A stretch of DNA of 64,000 nt. It comes from Isoetes taiwanensis (taxonomy: Eukaryota; Streptophyta; Lycopodiopsida; Isoetales; Isoetaceae). The stretch is taken from assembly GCA_021234155.1 (NCBI GenBank), contig JAJEKV010000017.1:4188792-4252791 (forward strand). The letters are read 5' to 3'. A model generated the notes under the pieces. The model was not told the DNA's origin. It did not search any database and worked only from the letters and a program-made list of their open reading frames with translations. Made by a program: the position numbers and the translations under genes. Of this stretch, positions 34,884-50,337 are shown piece after piece (within the stretch, counting starts at the first letter, position 1; each line of letters begins with the position of its first letter).

Positions 34884-34960
34884 AAAACAACAGTCGGGAT
34901 CACGACACTCCAAATGATGAGATTGTGCCAAGTGCCGCACACGCATGCAGGTTCTAGATC
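34884..34960 (-). mobile_element. Displaced 5' end of Ty3 copy A
   Basis: The sequence right of the Copia element (CAACAGTCGGGATCACGACAC...) aligns to the copy B leader at 36560-36620 (GTGCAACGACCATGATCTCGC...). The sequence left of the Copia aligns to the part just before it. The Copia therefore split a Ty3 leader/LTR. Confidence 0.75.
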
Positions 34961-34974
34961 TTTCCCACAATCTC

Positions 34975-36700
34975 TTGAGTATCCTAATCAAACTCCATAG
35001 TATCCTAATCGAATTGACACTTCTCAAGTTTAGGATATAATCCACATTCATGAAGTTTCTAGAGAACTTGTCGAACATGCCTCTTATGTTCTTCGAGCGT
35101 CTTAGAATAAATAAGAATATCGTCCAGATATATCATAATAAAATTGTCCAATAACTCTTGGAAGGCATCATTGTCCATATGTTAGAACATTGTTGGAGCA
35201 ATGATAAGTCCAAACGACATAATTGTGTACTCAAAATGACAACGCGGTCTTCCTCTCGTCACCCTCATGGATACGGATCAGACTATAGGCACCATGAAGA
35301 TCAATCTTGTAAAATAGCACGTACCTTGGAGCGGCTTCCATAACTCTGGAATCAAAGGAAGCAAATATCGGTTTCGCAATATCGGCGCTCCGACAGTGAG
35401 AATGCCAAATAAAGCCAATAGCTAGATTCTCTTCAATATAATTTCGCAAAATCTCCAATTCCGCTGGAGATAGAACATATATAGGACTATATGATAACAT
35501 CGCCTCCCACTACAAATTAATAGAACAATCATATAGACGATGTTCAAAAGCTTGCTAGCCTTGAATTTGTCAAAAATATCAGAAAGGTCACCATATTTGG
35601 CAGGGAGCATGGAAGCATACTTCACCGGCGCGGAGTTAGCTGATGGATGACAAATATTAAATAAGGATCTTGCCTTCTAGGTTTAATAAACTAGAAATAT
35701 TCAAGATACAGAAATGAGGTTGCGATTGGGATCAAGAAGTCTCTATAGAAACATGAATATGGGCAATAGCAGGAGCAGGAGCAGGACACCATCTGGGACA
35801 TAATCTGGAACATGAACTGAAGCATGGATATAAACATGATCAGGACAAGGAGCAAGAACAAAAACTTGGGCACAAGCAAAACAGAAATCAATGATACTGC
35901 ATGGACTAGACTAGGTGTCAGCACAGAGACAGGAACTGCAGACAAACTAGAACTAGAACTAGAACTAGAGCTAGAACAAGTAAACAAGAATGATCTAGAG
36001 TGCCAGTCAATCTGTGGGTTATGCAACTGAAGCCAAGGAAGCCCTGACTACTGGTGCATTGGGACTAGCAATGAGATTGAAGGAAATGCTGCAAGGAGCT
36101 ATCTCGAATAGAATTCGAAGAGATGCAATACATTTTATGACTGTACCTAAGATCTCACGTCCAACAATCGCATCAACAGAACCAGGATGCTCGTGCCTGA
36201 TTCCAAGGATGACATGCTTAGCAATAAACTCACTATCTATTAAACAATTATTTGCACCACTATTGAGTTGCACCAATATAGTCAACTTTCCAACCTTCAA
36301 CTCTAATGATATTGAGATAAAAATCTTCTTACTGTCAGAAAGAATTACCTTTTGTTAGATTATAGTTCAAACTGTCATGAACCTATGCAAGTACAAGAGA
36401 AAATATGCGAGAAACACGCGAGAAATACCTGAAGAATACGCTAGAACACCAAATATACTTGATAAAACGAGGCAAAATACAAGGGCTTGAGCTAGAAGGC
36501 TCAAAACTGGCGTTGAACTAGAATGATTTGACAAGAATGAGGCTCTTCTATATATATCTAGTGCAACGACCATGATCTCGCCACTGCAACGGATGAGATC
36601 ACGTCAAGTATTGCGCACCCATATACATTTCTGGAATGTTTTGAAACCTCTAGAAACAACTTCGTATATGAAGAGAAGGCAAGAAGATATCTTCAATAAG
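34975..36700 (-). mobile_element. Ty3/gypsy copy B (truncated)
   Basis: The same family as copy A, in the same orientation. Minus-strand order: leader/LTR-like segment (36700-36370), protease-like frame with LVQLNSGANNCLIDSEFIAK (about 36260; the DSG triad appears as NSG), HNPQIDWHSRSFLF (about 36020), a low-complexity Ser/Tyr region, RT entry [16 protein letters not shown] (35450) and KIDLHGAYSLIRIHEGDERK with TALSF (35250). It stops in the RT at about 34975, with no RNase H or integrase. Copies A and B align nucleotide by nucleotide over roughly 28020-28960 and 34980-35790. Confidence 0.78.
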
Positions 36701-39059
<2,359 letters not shown>

Positions 39060-39805
39060 CAAACATAAGCAAACAGGAGAAAAACACAAGGTAAGAGAAT
39101 GAAGAGCAAGCCTAGTACAAAGGAGTGCGGCGGGGCTTCTGCTACCAGATTGAAGTAGGGCATCCGGCCTGCCGGATTGGATTCGAGCTTGCACTATATT
39201 TGCCGTTGGCCCTGTACCTCCCAGACCCAGAAGTGGCCCTTGCTTCCTTTTCCTTTTCCGAGCCAGGATTGCACGCTGCCTTTTCGCCGGAAGTACCCCT
39301 GATCGATCTCAGCGATTTATGCTCTGGACTTCGGGTTATCCTTGTCCTTTGTCTTTTGTGTTTCTCCTTTTGGGTGGTCGAATTTGTGTTTTTGTGACCT
39401 TTTTGCCATGGGGGATGCTTTAGTTTTGAGCTTTTCGCTTTCGCCGCAGGACTTGCAGTGCAGGCCCTCGGCCCTCTGGCTGCTTTCACCATACTATTGC
39501 CACAACAACACTAAATCCTTGCCGGTTTATCCAGTTTTTTCCATTCCATATAGCCAATAGTATTGCTTTTTCTTTAGACTTCCTATGCCTTTTTCATCTC
39601 ATACATTGATTGCCTACTCGTTTATTCGCTAATTTACTAGAATTTAATTGCATGTTACTGTTGACAAGTGATTAGCTTCAGTAACTTAAGTTTATTTATT
39701 GGCTTCAAGCTATAATAAAACCTTGGTTATTCACGACTTGCCAGTCTATATGCCATATTCACGTTAATTAGGCACGAGTTTTGGTAAGAGAGTGACCTAT
39801 ACAGC
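39060..39805 (+). promoter_or_regulatory. Probable promoter and 5' UTR of LARP1
   Basis: The DNA changes from AT-rich to mixed composition (39120-39520, pyrimidine-rich with CTTTT runs), as expected for a transcribed leader. AUGs near 39410 start short frames that stop quickly, so they may be upstream ORFs. A leader intron ending just before the start codon is possible. No TATA box is assigned with confidence. Confidence 0.35.
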
Positions 39806-42800
39806 ATGGCAACTGCAACAGAAACAATGTCATCAGGACTGGTTTCTTCATTTTTGGATAGTCCATCTAAGTCAGGTGGCGTAGGAAAAGGACCATGGTC
39901 ACAAATTGTGAGAGGAGGGTCAGATAGTAACGTTCTTGTAAGCAATGTTTCAAGTTCCAGTGTGTGTAATAATGGGCCGCAGGATTCTTCCCCAGTGAAA
40001 AAACCGTTGGCAGCAGTTTCTGATGGGCCTAAGGCTCATGGACCACCCATTGTAGGTTCTATGTCTGCATGCACAGAGGAGTTTCAACTAGATATGTCCT
40101 CTACAAATCAAGAAGACTCAACTAGTCCTCACGTGGCCCCTTCTGAAGGTAGTCCAACGTCACCCATTGAGGGAGGATCAAAATCTACAAAACCAGCTTG
40201 GAAGAGGCCTAGTGGCAATTCTGGCAAGGGCGGTCCTGCAAGTCCTGTGATGGGAGCTGTATCATGGCCAGCCTTGGCAGAGGCACGGCCTTCAGAAGCC
40301 ATTAAACCCCCTCCGAGCCCCATCAATGGATTACCTGAACAGGTGAAATTCCTAATCTGTGGAATGTTTAAATTCAGTTTATAAGTCTCTTATGTAATTG
40401 GGCATTTTTATCTTTCAACAATATACTGACTGTAATAGTATCTACTAACACAGGTAAGTTCTTTTCCAACATCTAATGTTCAGAAAGCAGCTAGTAATAA
40501 TTTTGCAGTAGTGCATAATAAGGCTTCTCATAAGCAGAAAGGGGCGGGGAAGAAATTCGTTGGGAATACTCATAGTGGAACACCAATGACCCCACAGCAA
40601 TTTGTTGGTCCTGAGATGAATGTCCAGCCACTTCACCATCAGCTACCTACTCCAGAGGCTCCATCCATACATGTTAATTCAAAGACAAGCGGGGAGTTGT
40701 CTTCAAAGGCTGGTAATATGGGAATGGGAGTTAATGATAGAGGCTGGTCTTTCAATAATCAACAAGGTAACAATAATTATGGATATGGTGGACCAAGACG
40801 AAATATGCGGGATCAAGGTCGGGGAAATCATGGCTGGAATCCACAAAGAAACTTCAATAATTATGGTAGAGATAATGTTGCTGGCATGCAGCAGCCTCGG
40901 ATGGGGCCTAGGAACTTTGCTCCCTCGCCACCGGCAGCTTTTGTTAATCTCAATGCCGGCTTTATAAATACTGCAGGTGAAATGCAGCTTGTTTAATGTT
41001 GTTTGCAAAATCTGGTGTGTTTCAAGTAGTTAAGGTCGTTGGTCAACTCTCTAATAACTATAATGAAATTGTAGGTCCAGCAGCAGGTATGTACTATGTG
41101 CCAACACCAACGGCTGGGCCGGTGCCTGGTGCAGGTTACTTTGCACCTGCTGGAGCCCCAAGCATGTTGGTGCCAGTAGCAGATCATGCATCTCTCCGCA
41201 ATATGATAGTAAAACAGATTGAGTACTATTTCAGGTATGTCAAAACTTTTTGACGTGTTTCTTTGATGCAGAAAAGGTTACACTGATGCATTTGCTAAAT
41301 GTGCAATTGTATTTGTCTTGTTAGCATTGAAAACCTGTGCAGGGATATATTTCTGAGGTCGAACATGGATAATCAAGGTTTCATCCCAGTTTCTGTGATT
41401 GCTAATTTCAACAGGGTCAGTTTAGTTAGGAACACTTTACAAAGCTCTTTCATATGAATCACTTCCTTATTTTTGAACAGCATGCCAATTTGTGTGGGTT
41501 TTTGGCATGATGGATTTGTGTAGGTACGGGCATTGACCTTGGATACAAATCTTATATTGGATGCTTTACGCAGTTCTGCTGTGGTGGAGGTGCAGGTACA
41601 ACATATCATATTATTCAAGTTTTGATACGTATTACTAAAGGCATTGGAGAAGAATTTCCTTTTATAACTATACTTAACTCATAACCAACAGAGTATTCTT
41701 GGTTTCAGGGTAATAAAATTCGAAAGCGCTATGACTGGGCCAACTGGTTGCTTCCAAATTACAACACATCTGATAGTGTGCCAGATAATAGACATTTTTT
41801 AAATGAAGCATCAAATGAAGTGAGATCCGATGATTCCACACCTAAAAATACAAACAATGACAGCTTGATGCCTAATTTGGTTAAAGGTATCAAGGGTGGT
41901 GATAAGACTATTGGTTCCTCCAGCCCTCTAAGGAGACAATCTAGTTCAGTAGAAAATGATGGTACATCTTTAGTTGATTCTGTAATTAGTAATAATGGGG
42001 GGATAGATTGTGATATCCTGGACATGGGTGAAGCCAATGAGGTAGCAGGTGCAATTCAGCCGCCGAGGACAGAGAAAGAGAATTCAGGTGGTCTTTCAAC
42101 AGCATTTGTTGACATGGAGAATAGAAAGGTGGGTACAGAAGAAGATACATTCCAGTTGGATGAAGAATTAGATTCAGAGCATAAATGTCTTAGTGCATTT
42201 TGCAGAAGGTTAGCGCTGGTGCATTTGCTTTTGTTTTCTAGTGAGATTTCGGCTTTTCATCTATTTTGTTTGCTCAGCTGTGAAGATGCAGATGAAGATG
42301 TTTCAGACGTCAATGACTGTGACATACAACGTCTCATAATTGTCACACAGGTATCATGTGTCAAACATAAACAAAAAATGATTTTGAACAAGTGACTCTG
42401 TTTTTGAAGCGTGAACTCTCTTCTGGATTTTGCGTTCATGAGAGATGTGAGATACTGGATGAATCGTAGACATATCCTGATGTATATGAAACTATTAGCA
42501 AAATTTTGTTGAATATATTGATATTAAACCTGCAGTAGTTTTATATTCTGAACTGAAAATGTATTTACCTTTTGTCTCTAACTCTTGTTGGAGGTCCTTC
42601 AGTGGTAGGTCAACCTGCTTGAATCTTCTTTATTTAGCTGTAATTAAATTATACATTAGTGGTGTCAGACAGTCTGTTAATTGCCCTTTTAGAGTCGGAG
42701 GTTGGGGAAAGGGGATCGACGGAGTTCTGATGCCAAGGATACAGCACAAAAAGACATGTCTGATGATCAGGCTACTGTGATCAATGATGGTCTTTACTTT

Positions 42801-44358
42801 TATGAGCAGGTAAGAGCGTCTTTGTATCTCTATGTGCTGCAAGCGTTCACATTTTCCTGAGCTAGTGTCTAGGTTGCTAACCCTTCTGATATTTTGGTTT
42901 AAGGAGCTGCACAAAGGCAGATCACCATTGGGTAAAGAGAGTGAGAAGAAACAGCATAATAAGCGGGAAGTATCAGGCACTATGGGTAATATGCAGACAT
43001 CTAATTTTCATGAGCTCAATAGTTCTGTTCGGCCACCGAAAGCACACGGGAAAGGGCAAGGACAGCGTCTCTTTCCTAGTGCTCCACGGAATGTCAGTCA
43101 TCGTCAACGCCACAACAAAAGCTATATACCTGAAAGCCCACCGAGTGATTCTGTTGGATTTTTTTTCAGCTCTACACCGCCCGATAATCATATGTATGCT
43201 CATTATGTCTTGTCTTTACTAGGTTTATTTGTTCTGCTGTTTGATGACATAACATTGTGTTTTCTGTCCCACAGTTCTGTTCCAGCATCTTCAGGATCTG
43301 GAAGGGTTTGCTCATCCCCTTCGGCAGCATCAGTTGGCAATGGTTTTGTCCCAGGAATGAGTCCAGTAGGCTCCATGCCAAAGTCTTTTCCTCGTTTCCA
43401 ACATCCCAGCCATGCATTGTTAGAGGATAATGGATTCAAACAACAGAAGTAAGTTGTTTGGCATTCATTTAGCTGATTGCTCGAGTTTTTGGTTTTTTTT
43501 ATAAGAAGAGGCGCTTATCAGGTACATCAAGTATTATAAGCGCTGCCTCTTGGAGCGTAAAACACTTGGAGTTGGTTGCAGCGAAGTAAGTGTCATTAGT
43601 GAATTGTTCTTAAAAAGCTGGCTCATTTCGAAAGCCTCATACTATTTACTTGGCTGAGCACTCTTAACACGTCTGTTTGTTGCACAATTCTTTGATATTA
43701 GGAAATGAACACCCTATTTCGTTTCTGGTCATATTTCCTCCGCACCAACTTCCATGGTGGCATGTATTCGGAATTTCGGAGACTGGCAGAAGAAGATGCT
43801 GCGGCTGGTTACAGTTATGGCATGGAATGTCTTTTCAGATTTTATAGGTAAGAATATAGTAGTTGATAAGAAAGTCCTTGCTTTTCTTTTGCTATGCTAA
43901 ATATTTGTTCTTTTCTTTTGCTATGCTAAATAACGGTTTTCTCTCTACGTTCAGCTATGGACTTGAGCAGAAGTTTAGACAGGATCTATATGATGACTTT
44001 GAGAAGCTCACTTTATCAACCTATAAGAATGGCAGTATTTATGGCCTTGAGAAATACTGGTAAGATCTTTCCGAATGTTCTTTTGTGAAATATTTAATTC
44101 TGTGATGGCAACGACTATTCTGAGCCTTTATGTCTTGTCTTTTCTAGGGCTCTTCATTTTTATAGAAAGGGCAAAAGTGGTGAGCCTCTGCCGAAGCAAC
44201 CTGAGTTGGAAAAGCTGCTAAGAGAAGAATTTCGTACACTGGAGGATTTTCAAAGGGTGAAGGACAAACTGCCAAAGGATAATGCGCAGAAAGATCTTAT
44301 TGGCAAACAGCTCTGCTCTCATGCCAATAATGCAAATCATTGTGGAGAAGAATATTGA
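39806..44358 (+). CDS. LARP1: La-related protein 1 (14 exons, 1020 aa)
   Basis: Exons: 39806-40342, 40454-40976, 41075-41234, 41325-41415, 41524-41595, 41709-42208, 42278-42350, 42693-42809, 42904-43193, 43275-43448, 43522-43585, 43702-43847, 43955-44059, 44148-44358. They total 3063 nt, all phases agree and there is no internal stop. Order: a low-complexity Ser/Pro/Gly N-terminus starting [11 protein letters not shown] (residues 18-35 resemble the plant LARP1 PWSQIVRG motif), an Asn/Gly/Arg-rich stretch (about 260-330), the La motif (about 390-475: [12 protein letters not shown] ... [20 protein letters not shown] ... [11 protein letters not shown]), a variable acidic region, [14 protein letters not shown], and C-terminal DM15 repeats (about 845-990: [43 protein letters not shown]). 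LARP1 proteins bind TOP-mRNA caps through DM15 and act in translation and decay under TOR control in the cytosol. The gene looks intact. Confidence 0.96.
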
Positions 44359-45116
44359 GGTTCTAAGGTCGGCTTCCTGGATGAAGAATTGCCTAAGATT
44401 CAAATTCTTTAGCAGCTTTCATAGATGGGACAAATTTTGATTGCTTTAGATGGTCCTGGATTCACATTCTTTATCTGAGATGTACAGCTGCTGATTTTAA
44501 GTTGGTTGTATTTAGACTTGTTTAGAGTTTTACATCGCCAGAGTGGTGGATATCACAAGAGGCGACATGAGAGGTGCCTTTTAGAAAAAGAAAAAAGGAA
44601 CTAATTTTGCAGGTAGCTTGGAATATTTTTACTGCCACATGTAAATATTGAATGAGAACATTTTTTGAACATGAATGTTCATAACTTAAATCGGGTTGTC
44701 TTTTGTTAATGTTTTATTTCTTAAATCTCTTTGCCTTTTATGTACCCAATCATTTTTTGTTAGGGGGGCTAATAGAGGTAGAAATTGAGGCGAATTAAAT
44801 ATGGGAATGAATATAGGGTTGCAAAGATGGGAGAGTAAGAAATAATTTCAACCCTTCCAAAATTTGTGCTAAACTGGTCGTATGCATTCTAAGCTGTTGG
44901 GGACATTGATGTCGAAATTACTATTTCTTGTAAGAAATACTCTTGTAGAAACGTGTTCATTTTCTCATATTGGATTTAGAATGATTACTCGTGAAGGTCA
45001 TGTTTTTCTTTCATGAATCTTTTCCTGCGACTAGCATGTGTAATCTTTTCATAACCTCTTCTGGTATGAATAAAATAAACAACAAACTACATAGCAATTA
45101 GTAAGATTTCCTTAGA
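44359..45116. other. LARP1 3' flank
   Basis: No coding blocks. The 3' UTR and poly-A site probably lie in 44359-44700; TGTAAATATTGAATGAG near 44640 is a plausible weak polyadenylation context. Confidence 0.4.
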
Positions 45117-45660
45117 TCTTATCATATTCATTTATTTAAGGCTTACATCAAATCTCATCTTCAATGGCATGGAGTAGGACTTAGAAAATTTGATCTAAGA
45201 GTAGATAACAGATTGAAAACTTGGGAAGTAGCAGCAGAGATTATTAAGGGGTCACATGTTGATAAAGGTATATTTAACACAGTTATGGAGAAAGTGGTTG
45301 CACAGCATGATCCTAGTGCTAACTCGAACCAATGGACTCTGAATGGGAAAGAAATTTATTCTGTGAAGGAAATATATCAAGCTCTCATAGTACACAAGCC
45401 ATTTGGGGCCAATTCTCTCTGGCAATGTGATGAAGAAAGGTTGGCTAAAGCCAATGCCAAGAGTTGGAAACTTTATACTGCTAATAAACTAAAAACTTTT
45501 AGATGGTTAATGCTGCATCAAAGTTTGCCAACTAATGTGAGAAAAGCTAAATATGACAGCTCAGTATCACCATTATGTCCACTAGGTTGTGGTGAGAGGG
45601 AAACCTCAAATCATATTTTCACATGTCATTGCTGGATTTATACGGCTTTATTTTCAAATT
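45117..45660 (+). mobile_element. LINE 3'-end fragment (zinc-binding RVT tail)
   Basis: The frame contains IYSVKEIYQAL, then WKLYTANKLKTFRWLMLHQS with LPTNVR, and C-x-x-x-C...H-x4-C spacing in CPLGCGERETSNHIFTCHCW. This is the zf-RVT domain that ends plant L1-type ORF2 proteins. The RT itself is absent. The frame is open for 155 codons, so the fragment is fairly young. It joins abruptly to Ty3-related leader sequence at about 45680. Confidence 0.82.
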
Positions 45661-45689
45661 CTAAGGCGCTGAAAATATAGCGGCGCCCG

Positions 45690-47588
45690 ATTAGGGCTTT
45701 GGGCCATGTTGCTGCCATTTCAAGACTGGGTGTCGATGCCCCTAGGGTAATTGGATTAGCCCGACGCGTTGGCGCAAAAATCGCCTCAATCCGAGTTACC
45801 TAGAGAAAATTATGGCCCGAAGGGACCTCTTTTTCTCTAAAAACTTAACATACTTGATTCTAAGGACTCGCACCTTAATTCCTAACTTAATCCTCCCATA
45901 ATTAGGTTAACATACATACTAGCTAAGGAATTGGAACAGTTTTTTCTAGATGAAAGTCCCCTATTAACTATCGACTAACGAGTTAGAATATGGCCAGTGC
46001 TATGATCTGGTCTACCAAAATCATGGTTCTGATACCACTGTGGCGCTCCCCGAATCCATACGATGCTCCCATCGTATAAATACGAGAAATTCCCCTCCTA
46101 TGGCGAATCCATCACCACGGAAAGGCCCTCCGTCTGACTCGAACCACTTGTGATGGCCAAGTGTCCGGGTGAAGGATACGGAGGTGTCATTCGTCCCACG
46201 CCTTCTATGAGAATCCTATATAGTGGAAGCGTACATACATGTTAGCACCTGGCAACAATACTAATAAATAGTATACCACCACGAAGGGTGACCCATCATC
46301 GTCTATACAACTAACAATAGAATACCAACGTACCAAAGGAAATGCACCATAAATAAGGGCTCTACCATGGGCTCAGACTCATGGGGGGTCGACTGACAGT
46401 CAAGGCCTCCGGATAACAGCAGACAGAATTATAACATGGCATTGGCTGGCATAAAACAATGGCTAGGGTAGTCCACTCCATTCGTCCCTCCTGTGCACAC
46501 TTTGCAGATAGGCTGAAACAGGCTATCGCGTGATTGTAGCCTTCTGGAGACGCAATCTCATGGAATAACCCTATGAGACTACTCCGAATTACATCTCTCT
46601 AGTCCGATGAGGCAGGTTGGAGAAGTGTCCCCTCCCCAAACATAATGGATCCCTGGGTGTGCTAGAGAATCCCTGGGTGCCACTAGGTGCACATGCAGCC
46701 GTACCCGACTTGAACCCCCCAAAATCCATGGACCGCTAGGCGCGCCCATCGAGCCCAGAACGTCCATATAGGCACGTTATCTGTGACCCAGGAGGTGTCG
46801 AACCCATACCCGGCCCACGAGGACAAAATCTAGCACACTGTAGGAGTCTTGTAGCCACGCTATGCAAGACTCCACCCCCGTTTAACCATTGTGCTCATTA
46901 TCTGGTGCTGAAACACGATATAACATCCACAATCTGGTGGGCTCTTGTGCACAGGCCGCAATTATTGGGTTTTAAGGGTTCTAACTAGGAACATCTCTAC
47001 TTCTAGATGGCTTTTAGGTCTCTACCCCCCTTTTACCCATACAACACATGAGGAACAGAAAGAGAGCATTCATATCTGATACATCCATCAAAATCTCATC
47101 TAGAACATAAAATAGAGAGACTAATCGTCCATCTAACAAAAAAGGGTTAGTTCCTAGCTAGAATCTCAAGCTAACTAAGCCTACTAACCGGTATCTGAGC
47201 TAGATCTCCCATCTCTCAGGTCCTCCAAGCCCTGCTAGTTGGACAAGCTCCTCCTCCTCCTCCAACTGCCCCCAAATCAAATTGGGGCAAATTGGGGGTA
47301 GAAACCCCAATTTGGGTGTCCCAAGTTAGCAGGTCTGGCTTGCCCAATCGATTTGGACCAGGTGGCAATTCTAGATTGGTTATCAATAATTAATTTAATA
47401 TTTGAGCCCTTTTAATATTAGGTTAAGCCCTAAATTCGAATTAGGGTTTAGGGTTAGGTTTCCACCTTAATATTTAATGATTAACGTAGCTAACCTTAAC
47501 TTATGAATAATTAATGTGCCATTAATTATTCATAGTGACGTGTCATGTATTTATACCTAAAAAGGCATACAAATACGGGAACGTCACA
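45690..47588 (-). mobile_element. Ty3-family LTR with adjoining leader (second copy)
   Basis: The LTR spans 46039-47588 (1550 bp). On the plus strand it starts TGTGGCGCTCCC and ends GGGAACGTCACA, which form an imperfect 12-bp inverted terminal repeat. Minus strand TGGTATCAGAACC (primer site for tRNA-Met, 46025-46037) lies one base outside it. The leader to its left (45690-46024) matches that of the 25.5-kb element (TATGGCCAGTGC in both). A TATAAATA lies about 35 bp inside the U3 end. No gag or pol follows; the interior was lost or replaced where the LINE fragment begins. Confidence 0.82.
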
Positions 47589-47720
47589 TGTTTTGTGGCC
47601 TACACGTGGTATAGTGTCCCTTGCACTCGAAGCTGACATGTCCACTCCGCCGGCACAATTAAAAAAAAATTAACTGGCAGGTGATGGAAGATCAGGAAGG
47701 TCCCTTTAGGGAAAACTGTC

Positions 47721-50337
47721 GTGATAAAGACGTTAGGGGAGGACTTCTTAGCTGCCACCGTAATGAAGATATGTCCTATGCTAGAAAAGCCGTCTATGAG
47801 ATGCCAAGCTTGTGCTGAAATGCCACAATTGCACGACTTGGTCAGATGGTCCAATGCCTTGGTGTTAGTGGACAATGTTACAGTATTGACGCTCATAAAG
47901 GCTGTGAAAGAACAGAACATCGAGAGAGAACCCTATGCCATGCAAGTAGAAGTTGCTAAGACTCGTAAGAGGTCTTATAAAATGGTGAATCGAATACCGC
48001 GAACACCGGCTATGCCAGGTAAGGCTGAGAGGAAGATCACTGCAGCTTCTATTCTAGACTTCAAATCCTCGCTTTGTTGCATTCAAAGATGTTGTGCCAG
48101 TTTCTCTACCTGCGCGATCAGGTGCATGCGATGTTTCTTTTGGAACATGAGTGTTGCGGACAGGACCACCTTTGCTTTCCACATGCCTTACCTTTGCTCC
48201 GCAAATGGGCAGGTGCGAAAGTGATGCTAAATAACAATCAAGTATGCTTGAAAGCATGATACAGAGCCTACGATATTCTGATGTCAACTTTCTCTAAGTG
48301 GCGTAAACTTTTTCTTGCTGGTCACAGAGTTGCTGAACATAGTAACGCGGGCTCAAAGAAACCAAGATCTCACACTTTAGCAGGAAATGCCCTGCTGTCT
48401 ATGTACATAGACAAGAATGCAGAGACAATGCCCCATAGGTCGAAAATCACTAATGAAGATGTGAGAGAGAATGTGAAGAGGCTCCCTTCTGTCCTAACCA
48501 AGAAGGACATTCTCCATGAGGTGGATGCCACTATCATGGAGATGACAGACAAGCACATCTCCCCATCTTCATTCCTTGGCAGGTGGAAGCTACACCACCC
48601 AGATGTTGCAATTGCATAGAGGATAGCTTTCTTCAAGTGAAATAGTTGTATTGTAATAAAAGAGAAAATGGCTAAGACATAGTCCAGATCTCTTATAGGA
48701 GCCTGTACTAGTCGTGGAGAGCTTTATTGCATCATGCCCCCGAGCATGCCCTGACGATCATTCATGATAAGATGGATCAGAACAAAACCATGGTACCTAG
48801 ATTGGAGAAGTTAGCCAAATCAATGTGGAGGGGAGAACGCTTGAAAATAAATGTTACTAGTGCTCTGATGCATGGCCATAGTATTGGGGCCCTGGGCCAT
48901 TTTTCACTTGATTTATGGAAGGATGATTCTAATTTCTATATTGGTTCCTTGAACCACACATTAAAAACCCTGGAGGATGCTTCGAGAGATAATAGGGTCC
49001 ATTTAAGAGAGGCTGAACACCCTGACTGTGCATGGGGAGCAATAGTCCTCAACACTGATGCATTGAGGGCTAGGAAGCTCAATAATACTGGACAAGAATT
49101 CATGGCCCCACCCAATGCTCCAGTTCACCCCAAACAGCTACCTAGAAGGCTATATTTACAATTAGACAATTTCTCTAGTCAGAATAGGAATAGATATCTC
49201 TTCTCCTATCTTTCTTATCTTGTCTGGCTAGGTTTTTTTGATCGGATACAGCTTGGATTCATGATGGCTGGCCACACCATGATGACATTGATGCATTGTT
49301 TAGAAATTACTCAACTTTGTTGTATAGGTTGGATGCACTCACCATTTCTGAACTAATGCAGCTCTTTCGAGAATGTAGTAGCAAGGTACCGGCGTCATAC
49401 CTAGTCACTGAGTTTCCTGATTAGAAGTCATTTGTAAAAGGATACATTCTAGACGAGAAGGATCGCTTAGTTGGGCACTTGGAGCCCTTGATATTCAAAT
49501 TTTGCATGAAAGATGGTTGGCCACTCATGTATTACAAGATGAGGCCAGGGCATCGAGAATGGCTGCTTGAAAATGGAATAAGAATGTGGAAGGCAGGTGC
49601 TAATGGTATGCGTACAATACCTACTGGATCACCTAAGGCTGTGAAGCCATACGAAAGCCTCAGGGATATAGGTGCCTTACGATCATCCATTGCGAAGTAC
49701 ATGATGCATTGGGAAAATATCTCTCATGCTGGTGTGAACTCATGGTCTAATGCCCACATGAGAGGTTATTGACTATTGGTCGAATCGGATGCATGCACTT
49801 GGACAGGTTCCCTCTGGCCTCGAAGAAATTAGAGACTTCTGGCCTCTAACCAGACAATCTGTGCTAATGGAACCTGACTCAGTAATGCTCGACGAGTACA
49901 CAGCACGTCCGCACTATGTGTGCCCTGCAAAGGATAAACCACACAACTCAGTTGAAATATTTGACCCATACCAGGATGTTAAAAAAGGTATGCTCTTGCT
50001 CATCAAACTAGGGGACTCATCTCCTGCATGGATGGCCTTTGCTGAAGAGGACCCTGTGCAAGACCCTACTCTTCCACATTACGAAGAGGTGTTTGTGTCT
50101 TGGTAGGAGCCTATAGCAAGAAAAGGTACCACTTATGCACAACAGTATAGGGACGGCTGGCATAAAAGATGGAGGCCAAATCCGAACGACAGGCCTTGTT
50201 ACCATCATCTCAAAACCATAGGCTATGGTTGGTCTGTCAAGAACAAGCCACAAATGGTTGTGATATCTGCAAGTGTAGCGGCTCAGCTACAGGAATTACT
50301 GGCCAAAGAGGCCACAGAGGATGGAGAAGAAACTTGA
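47721..50337 (+). pseudogene. Broken DUF7869-type (transposase-like) gene
   Basis: Coding blocks lie in successive frames: 47721-48070 unassigned N-terminal part; 48281-48619 with SKKPRSHTLAGNALLSMYID and HEVDATIMEM; 48727-49280 with the hallmark LYLQLDNFSSQNRNRYLFSY and VWLGFFDRIQLGFMMAGHT. The last hallmark residues (GHT-H-DDIDALFRNYS) are shifted by one base. Then 49479-49770, 49789-50106, and after a stop the C-terminus 50107-50337 ending LLAKEATEDGEET. LQLDN...GHT-x-EDID defines the DUF7869 family, which is amplified in seed-free plants and some animals and is suspected to derive from DDE transposases; its biochemical role is not established. Length and order fit a complete gene with several lesions. 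No terminal repeats were found. Confidence 0.7.
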
